A DNA stretch of 16,641 nt from an uncultured Bacilli bacterium. GTDB lineage: Bacteria > Bacillota_I > Bacilli_A > RF39 > UBA660. Every line of letters begins with the position of its first letter. Position 1 is the stretch's first letter. A program made the translations under genes and the position numbers. Shown here piece after piece: positions 12,235 through 16,641 of the stretch. Under the pieces are notes generated by a model, which did not search any database, was not told where the DNA came from, and saw nothing but the letters and a program-made list of their open reading frames with translations. The DNA is taken from contig CAKOIY010000015.1 of NCBI GenBank assembly GCA_934087515.1, forward strand, positions 1 to 16,641. Reading direction: 5' to 3'.

Positions 12235-14805
12235 ATGAAAAAGGTAATATTAATTGATGGTAATAATCTTCTTTTTAGAAGTTATTATGCTACAGCATAT
12301 AAGGGTTCTATTCTTAGAAATTCTAAGGGTTTTCCTACTAATGCTTTGTTTGGATTTATAAATATGCTTAATAAGATTATAAACGAAGAATGTCCTAATT
12401 ATATGATGATTGCATTTGATAAAGGTAAAACTTTTAGACATGATAAATATGATGGTTATAAGGATGGTAGAAAAGAAACTCCTTTGGAACTTAAAGAACA
12501 ATTTCCTGTTGCTAAAGCGATAGCAGATGCTATGGGAATAAAGTGTTTTGAAATAGATAATTATGAGGCTGATGATATAATTGGTACTTTTGCAAATGAA
12601 ATAGATAAGAGTAATGAATATTATTCAGTTATTGTTAGTAGTGATAAAGATTTATTACAATTAATTACTGATAAAAATGAAGTTAAGCTTTTAAAGAGTA
12701 ATGATTATATTAGATTAGATTTAAATTCTTTTATTAATACTTATGGTTTTACTCCTGAAAAGATTAAAGATTTAAAGGGAATAATGGGAGATTCTAGTGA
12801 TAATATTCCTGGTGTTAAAGGTATTGGAGAAAAAGGCGCTAGTGCTTTGATACAAAAATATGGTACTGTTGAAGAAATATATAATCATATTGATGAGATA
12901 AAGGGTAAGACTAAGGAAAAGCTTATAAATGATAAAGATAATGCATTTTTTTCTAAAGAACTTGCTACTATTTATAAAGAAGTACCAATTGATAAGAATA
13001 TTGAAAAGATTAAATATGAAGGTATTACTCCCAAATTAGTACCTTTATTAAAAGAATATGAGTTTTTTTCTTTAATTAAGAAACTTAATATAAAAGAAAA
13101 GACAGAAGAAAAGAAAGATTATAATCTTGTAGATAAGATAAATATTTCTCAAAATAGTGCTATTTATATAGAAAATGAAGGTAATTATCACGATAAAAAA
13201 ATTTTAGGTATAAGTATTTCTAATAGTAATGGTAATTATTTTGTTGAAGCTAATAATATAAAAAATATTGTTATTAATGATGATGTTTGTCTTTATACTT
13301 ATGATCTTAAGAAATTATATATATTGTTTAAATATAATGGAATTGTTATTAATAATAAGATTTATGATTTAATGCTTGAGTCTTATATACTTAATTATCA
13401 TATTAAAGAAGATGTATCTTATCTTATGAATATATGTGGTTATAATAGTGCTTCTTGTGAAGAGATGTTAAAGAGAAAGAAAAAGTTATTAAAAGAAGAT
13501 TTTATTAGTAACATGATAAATAAGTCTAGTTTTATATATGAAAATAGAACTAAGTTTTATGATGAGTTAAAGTCTGAGGGTTATTTATCTTTATATGAGA
13601 AAATTGATTTACCTCTTACTTATGTATTAATTGATATGGAATATGCTGGAGTAAATATTGATAAAAAGTTTTTAGATAAGATGAAGTTTGAGGTTGGTAA
13701 ACAAGTAAAAGATTTAGAAGAAGATATATATAGACTTGCAGGAACAAGAGATTTTAATATTATGAGTCCTAAACAACTTGGAAAGGTTTTATTTGATGAT
13801 TTAAGTATTCCTTATCCTAAGAGAATAAAAAGTGATAAGAGTTATTCTACTAGTGTTGATATTTTAAATAAACTTACTGATTATGAGATTATTAGAAAGA
13901 TACTTGATTATAGAACTGTTACTAAGTTATATTCTAATTATATAGTAGGTCTTATTGATTATATTAAAGAAGATGGAAAGATTCATACTATATTTACTCA
14001 GACACTTACTAGAACTGGAAGACTTTCTTCAGTGGGACCTAATCTTCAAAATATTCCAGTTAGAGAAGAATATGGAAGACTTATTAGAAAAGCTTTTATT
14101 CCAAGTGATGGAGGAGTTATAATTTCTAGTGATTATTCTCAGATAGAACTTAGAGTTTTTGCTCATATGTCCGGGGCTTTAAACTTAATTGAGGCTTTTA
14201 ATAAAGATATGGATATTCATACTAAGACTGCTATGGATATATATCATATCGGAGAACATGAAGTTACAAAAAATGAAAGAAGAAATGCTAAAGCTGTAAA
14301 TTTTGGAATTCTTTATGGTATAAGTAGTTTTGGTCTATCTGAAGATTTAGGAATAAATGTAAAGGATGCTAAAAAGTTTATTGATAATTATTTAGAAACT
14401 TATCCTGGAATTAAAGATTATATGAATAATTTAATTAGTAAAGCTCATGAAGATGGATATGTTAAAACTATGTTTGGAAGAAAAAGAGTTATAGATGAAC
14501 TTAGCAGTGCTAATTATATGGTTAAAACTAGTGGTGAGAGAATGGCTCTTAATACTCCAATTCAAGGAACTAGTGCAGATATTTTAAAAATTGCTATGAT
14601 TGAAATACACAAAGAACTTAAAAAGAAAAATTTAAAGACTAAAATGATAATCCAAGTACACGATGAACTTCTTTTTGATACTCCTAGAGATGAGTATGAC
14701 GAAGTAGTTAGTATAATAAAAGAAAAAATGGAAGGGGCATGCAAGTTATCTGTGCCATTAAAAGTCGATATAGAAAGTGGTGATAGTTGGTATGAAGCAA
14801 AATAA
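12235..14805 (+). CDS. polA: DNA polymerase I
   Basis: An 856-residue family A polymerase that fills gaps and removes RNA primers. The 5'-nuclease domain spans about 1-290: DGNNLLFRSYYA (8-19), FDKGKTFRHD (61-70), YEADDIIGTFA (110-120), SSDKDLLQL (135-143), MGDSSDNIPGVKGIGEKGA (184-202). The 3'-exonuclease-like region (about 300-470) has lost key residues: DxE reads ExE (E313, E315) and the third motif lacks its Asp, so proofreading is probably absent, as in Bacillus-type Pol I. Polymerase domain: LTRTGRLSSVGPNLQNIPVR (591-610), motif A DYSQIELR (D633), O-helix RRNAKAVNFGILYG (682-695, Phe at 690), motif C QVHDELLF (D810). The start at 12235 is fixed by the promoter and GGTGGT; an upstream frame extension is rejected. 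The next gene overlaps by 14 bases. Confidence 0.98.
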   Translation: MKKVILIDGNNLLFRSYYATAYKGSILRNSKGFPTNALFGFINMLNKIINEECPNYMMIAFDKGKTFRHDKYDGYKDGRKETPLELKEQFPVAKAIADAMGIKCFEIDNYEADDIIGTFANEIDKSNEYYSVIVSSDKDLLQLITDKNEVKLLKSNDYIRLDLNSFINTYGFTPEKIKDLKGIMGDSSDNIPGVKGIGEKGASALIQKYGTVEEIYNHIDEIKGKTKEKLINDKDNAFFSKELATIYKEVPIDKNIEKIKYEGITPKLVPLLKEYEFFSLIKKLNIKEKTEEKKDYNLVDKINISQNSAIYIENEGNYHDKKILGISISNSNGNYFVEANNIKNIVINDDVCLYTYDLKKLYILFKYNGIVINNKIYDLMLESYILNYHIKEDVSYLMNICGYNSASCEEMLKRKKKLLKEDFISNMINKSSFIYENRTKFYDELKSEGYLSLYEKIDLPLTYVLIDMEYAGVNIDKKFLDKMKFEVGKQVKDLEEDIYRLAGTRDFNIMSPKQLGKVLFDDLSIPYPKRIKSDKSYSTSVDILNKLTDYEIIRKILDYRTVTKLYSNYIVGLIDYIKEDGKIHTIFTQTLTRTGRLSSVGPNLQNIPVREEYGRLIRKAFIPSDGGVIISSDYSQIELRVFAHMSGALNLIEAFNKDMDIHTKTAMDIYHIGEHEVTKNERRNAKAVNFGILYGISSFGLSEDLGINVKDAKKFIDNYLETYPGIKDYMNNLISKAHEDGYVKTMFGRKRVIDELSSANYMVKTSGERMALNTPIQGTSADILKIAMIEIHKELKKKNLKTKMIIQVHDELLFDTPRDEYDEVVSIIKEKMEGACKLSVPLKVDIESGDSWYEAK

Positions 14806-15673
14806 TAAAGATGGTGAGACTAAAAGTTTAGTTGTAAGTTTGTTTGTAAATATTTTTATAATAACTATGGAAACTTTATCAGGAATCCTAGGACATTCTG
14901 TGTCTTTAGTAGCATCAGGTATTCATGCTATTTCTGATCTTTTAACAGATGTGTTTTCTCTTGTTGGAGCAAAACTTTCTAAAAAGAAAGAAGATAAAGT
15001 TCATCCTTTTGGATATGGAAATATGGAAAATATATTTAGCATGGGGATGGGAATATTCATAATTGGTATGGGTGTTGTTATGTTAAAAGATGTATTTGGA
15101 GAAAGTACCCAGACACCATCGCCATTTCTTTTAATTATTATTTGTATTTCTATGACAGTTAGGTATTTGTGTTCTAATTATTTAATGAAATCAGGTATTA
15201 AGTATAATTCTAATCTTTTAATAAGTAATGCTAAAGAAGGAAAAATGGATGTTGTATCTTCATTTTTCTTAATATTTGTAATAATATTCTCTCAATTTCA
15301 AGATAAAATCTTTTGGTTAAGGTATCTAGACTTAGCAGGAGGACTTTTAATAAGTATTTTAATAATATATGTTGGAGTCTCTATTATTCACGAAGAAACT
15401 AGTAATTTACTTATAAAAGAAGAAACTAATAAAAACTTAGTCAGAAATATAAAAAATTATATTTTAAAAAATGAAAATATTAAAAAAGCAGAAAATATAA
15501 ATTTAATAAAATTTGGACAAACTTATCTTGCTATATTTGAAATTTATTTTGATGAGAACATAACTATTAAAGAAGCAGATGAAATAAGAAACAGACTAGA
15601 AGAAGAAATAAAAAATAAATATAGCAGAATAAATAAAATAATTATAAAGATTGGTTATAAAGGGGATGACTGA
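14792..15673 (+). CDS. Cation diffusion facilitator family metal transporter
   Basis: A 293-residue CDF-type efflux protein with about six membrane helices in residues 12-200 and a C-terminal cytoplasmic domain (about 205-290). Helix 2 carries GIHAISDLLTDVFSL (H45, D49, D53) and the loop HPFGYGNMEN (71-80), both typical. In helix 5 the usual HxxxD of the transport site reads EGKMD (E149, D153): Glu replaces His. CDF proteins export Zn, Mn, Fe, Co or similar divalent ions against protons; an acidic site may favour Mn or Fe over Zn, as inference. ATG 14792 lies inside polA (14-base overlap), with GGTGAT at 14779-14784 as ribosome binding site, so translation is probably coupled. GTG codons at 14777 and 14780 belong to that site. 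The gene lies between polA and mutM with the same orientation. Confidence 0.9.
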   Translation: MKQNNKDGETKSLVVSLFVNIFIITMETLSGILGHSVSLVASGIHAISDLLTDVFSLVGAKLSKKKEDKVHPFGYGNMENIFSMGMGIFIIGMGVVMLKDVFGESTQTPSPFLLIIICISMTVRYLCSNYLMKSGIKYNSNLLISNAKEGKMDVVSSFFLIFVIIFSQFQDKIFWLRYLDLAGGLLISILIIYVGVSIIHEETSNLLIKEETNKNLVRNIKNYILKNENIKKAENINLIKFGQTYLAIFEIYFDENITIKEADEIRNRLEEEIKNKYSRINKIIIKIGYKGDD

Positions 15674-15675
15674 TA

Positions 15676-16494
15676 ATGCCAGAGTTGCCGGAGGTAGAAA
15701 CAGTAAGAAAAGCACTTCTAAACAAGTTAAAGAATAAGAAAATATTAGATATTAATGTATTACATAATAATGTTTTTGAAAACCAAGATATAAGTTTCGT
15801 AAAAAATAATATCAAGAATCAAGAAATAAAAACTATAAAAAGACGTGGAAAATGGTTAGTATTTGAACTTGATGATTATTATTTACTTAGTCATTTACGA
15901 ATGGAAGGTAAGTATTTATATCGCGATATTGGACAAGATATAGGAAAACATGAACTTGTAGTATTTAATATAAGTAATGAGTTTGAACTTAGATATAAAG
16001 ATGTTAGAAAATTTGGGAAAATGTATTTAATTTTAAAAGATAAGATTAATGATAGTCCTTTAGCAAAACTTGGTTATGAACCATGGGATGATATGTTAGA
16101 TATTAATTATTTAAAAGAAAAATATAAAAATAAAAGTCTACCTATAAAAACATTATTACTTGATCAAACTATTATAACTGGAATTGGTAATATATATGCG
16201 GATGAAATTTTGTTTTTAAGTAAAACCAATCCCATAAAAAAAGGAAAAGATCTTAATGATGATGAATTAAAAAAGATAATTGATAATACAAGAATTGTTT
16301 TGCATGAAGCTATAAAACAAGGTGGTACAACAATAAGAAGTTATACCTCTGAAGAAGGTATTACAGGTTTGTTTCAAAATAATCTTAATGTTCATCAAAA
16401 AGAAGGAAAGAAATGTCCAGTATGTGGTTCAGTTATAAAAAAGATAAAAATTGGAGGACGTGGAACTTATTATTGTGAGAAATGTCAAAAGTAA
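15676..16494 (+). CDS. mutM: Formamidopyrimidine-DNA glycosylase (Fpg/MutM)
   Basis: A 272-residue, full-length base-excision repair enzyme that removes 8-oxoguanine and formamidopyrimidines and cuts the strand by beta,delta-elimination. After Met removal the N-terminal Pro is the catalytic residue: MPELPEVETVRK. KRRGKW (55-60) contains the conserved catalytic Lys (K59). Further signatures are LSHLRMEGKY (71-80), YKDVRKFGKM (107-116), the helix-two-turn-helix at TIITGIGNIYADEILF (165-180), and the C-terminal zinc finger CPVC...GGRGTYYCEKC (C247, C250, C267, C270, with R262). It starts two bases after the cation-efflux stop, with AAGGGGA upstream. The polA-mutM pairing is a conserved repair neighbourhood in Bacillota, where coaE commonly follows. 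A terminator follows the stop. Confidence 0.97.
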   Translation: MPELPEVETVRKALLNKLKNKKILDINVLHNNVFENQDISFVKNNIKNQEIKTIKRRGKWLVFELDDYYLLSHLRMEGKYLYRDIGQDIGKHELVVFNISNEFELRYKDVRKFGKMYLILKDKINDSPLAKLGYEPWDDMLDINYLKEKYKNKSLPIKTLLLDQTIITGIGNIYADEILFLSKTNPIKKGKDLNDDELKKIIDNTRIVLHEAIKQGGTTIRSYTSEEGITGLFQNNLNVHQKEGKKCPVCGSVIKKIKIGGRGTYYCEKCQK

Positions 16495-16514
16495 TTGTTT
16501 TGGATTTATTAATG

Positions 16515-16540
16515 AAACTGCTTGAAAAAGTGGTTTTTTT
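16515..16540 (+). terminator. Intrinsic terminator after mutM
   Basis: AAACTGCTT (16515-16523) pairs with AAGTGGTTT (16528-16536), with two G-T wobbles, around a GAAA tetraloop, followed by TTTT. It closes the polA / cation-efflux / mutM unit. Confidence 0.82.
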
Positions 16541-16566
16541 GTTATAGAATAAATATATAGATAATA

Positions 16567-16636
16567 CGTTAAATTTAGAGATAACTTCACATAAATGAAA
16601 AAATACTGTTTACACTTGTAACTTCACAGTTTAACG
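16567..16636. repeat. Nested repeats in the intergenic DNA past mutM
   Basis: A 10-base direct repeat TAACTTCACA occurs at 16582-16591 and 16619-16628, and CGTTAAA (16567-16573) is inverted as TTTAACG (16630-16636). Between them lie TACACTTGTA (16611-16620), a near palindrome, and ACTGT/ACAGT inverted ends. A TTTACA (16609-16614) could serve as -35 for the next gene, but its -10 (TAACGA at 16632) is weak. This could be an operator region of the gene beyond the window. Confidence 0.45.
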
Positions 16637-16641
16637 ATAAA

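Noticed and set aside
12250..12501. Minus-strand open frame within polA (and another at 14562-14744)
   Set aside because: Both are shadows of conserved polA domains on the other strand.
16609..16637. Promoter for the next gene (TTTACA with TAACGA)
   Set aside because: The -10 is a poor match and the downstream gene is outside the window, so it is mentioned only within the repeat entry.
1..16641. Mycoplasma-type code (TGA as Trp)
   Set aside because: TGA ends spoIIP, the 6090 gene and the cation-efflux gene at expected family lengths, and Trp is coded by TGG throughout.

Overview
The window reads as a chromosomal segment of a very AT-rich, spore-forming, low-GC Gram-positive bacterium (Bacillota). 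Evidence: a gpr and spoIIP pair, a YqfQ/VrrA-like spore protein, ComGB/PilC-like and ComC/PilD-like proteins, a sortase, and a polA / cation-efflux / mutM cluster. TGA is used as a stop (spoIIP, the 6090 gene, the cation-efflux gene) and TGG as Trp, so this is the standard bacterial code and not the Mycoplasma code. An uncultivated Bacilli lineage near the Mollicutes/Erysipelotrichia, of the gut RF39 type, would fit; that placement is inference. No rRNA, tRNA, CRISPR array, insertion sequence or phage gene was seen. 

Layout. 1-501: the 3' end of an Rpn-type (PD-(D/E)XK) nuclease gene followed by a tandem, 5'-truncated second copy. 597-1836 (minus): a membrane-anchored transglutaminase-like protein and rpsT (ribosomal protein bS20). 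1976-4189 (plus): gpr, spoIIP and a small membrane protein, a sporulation block divergent from rpsT. 4241-5353: an unrecognised membrane-anchored, beta-rich extracytoplasmic protein. 5428-7232: a two-gene unit of a sortase and a five-helix membrane protein with a long Asn/Tyr-rich tail. 7316-9322: transketolase, overlapping at its 3' end a convergent YqfQ-like gene (9306-9707, minus). 9940-12087: pilC-like and pilD-like genes. 12235-16494: polA, a cation diffusion facilitator and mutM, overlapping or closely packed. 

The most unusual signal is in the non-coding DNA. At about seven genes the -10 hexamer is followed after exactly six bases by GGTGAT or a close variant, then 3-5 bases and the start codon (8 bases for the YqfQ-like gene). 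By the usual -10 to +1 distance, transcription would begin on the first G of the Shine-Dalgarno sequence, giving leaders of 9-11 nt. GGTGAT is the 3' half of the extended Shine-Dalgarno TAAGGAGGTGATC, so such a leader can still pair with 16S rRNA. At the other end of genes, five stop codons lie in or on an intrinsic terminator hairpin, and one terminator lies inside the coding sequence of a convergent gene. Together these suggest strong compaction of both gene ends and terminators that fire before the ribosome arrives. The promoter geometry also corrects several starts, notably a TTG start for the transglutaminase-like gene.
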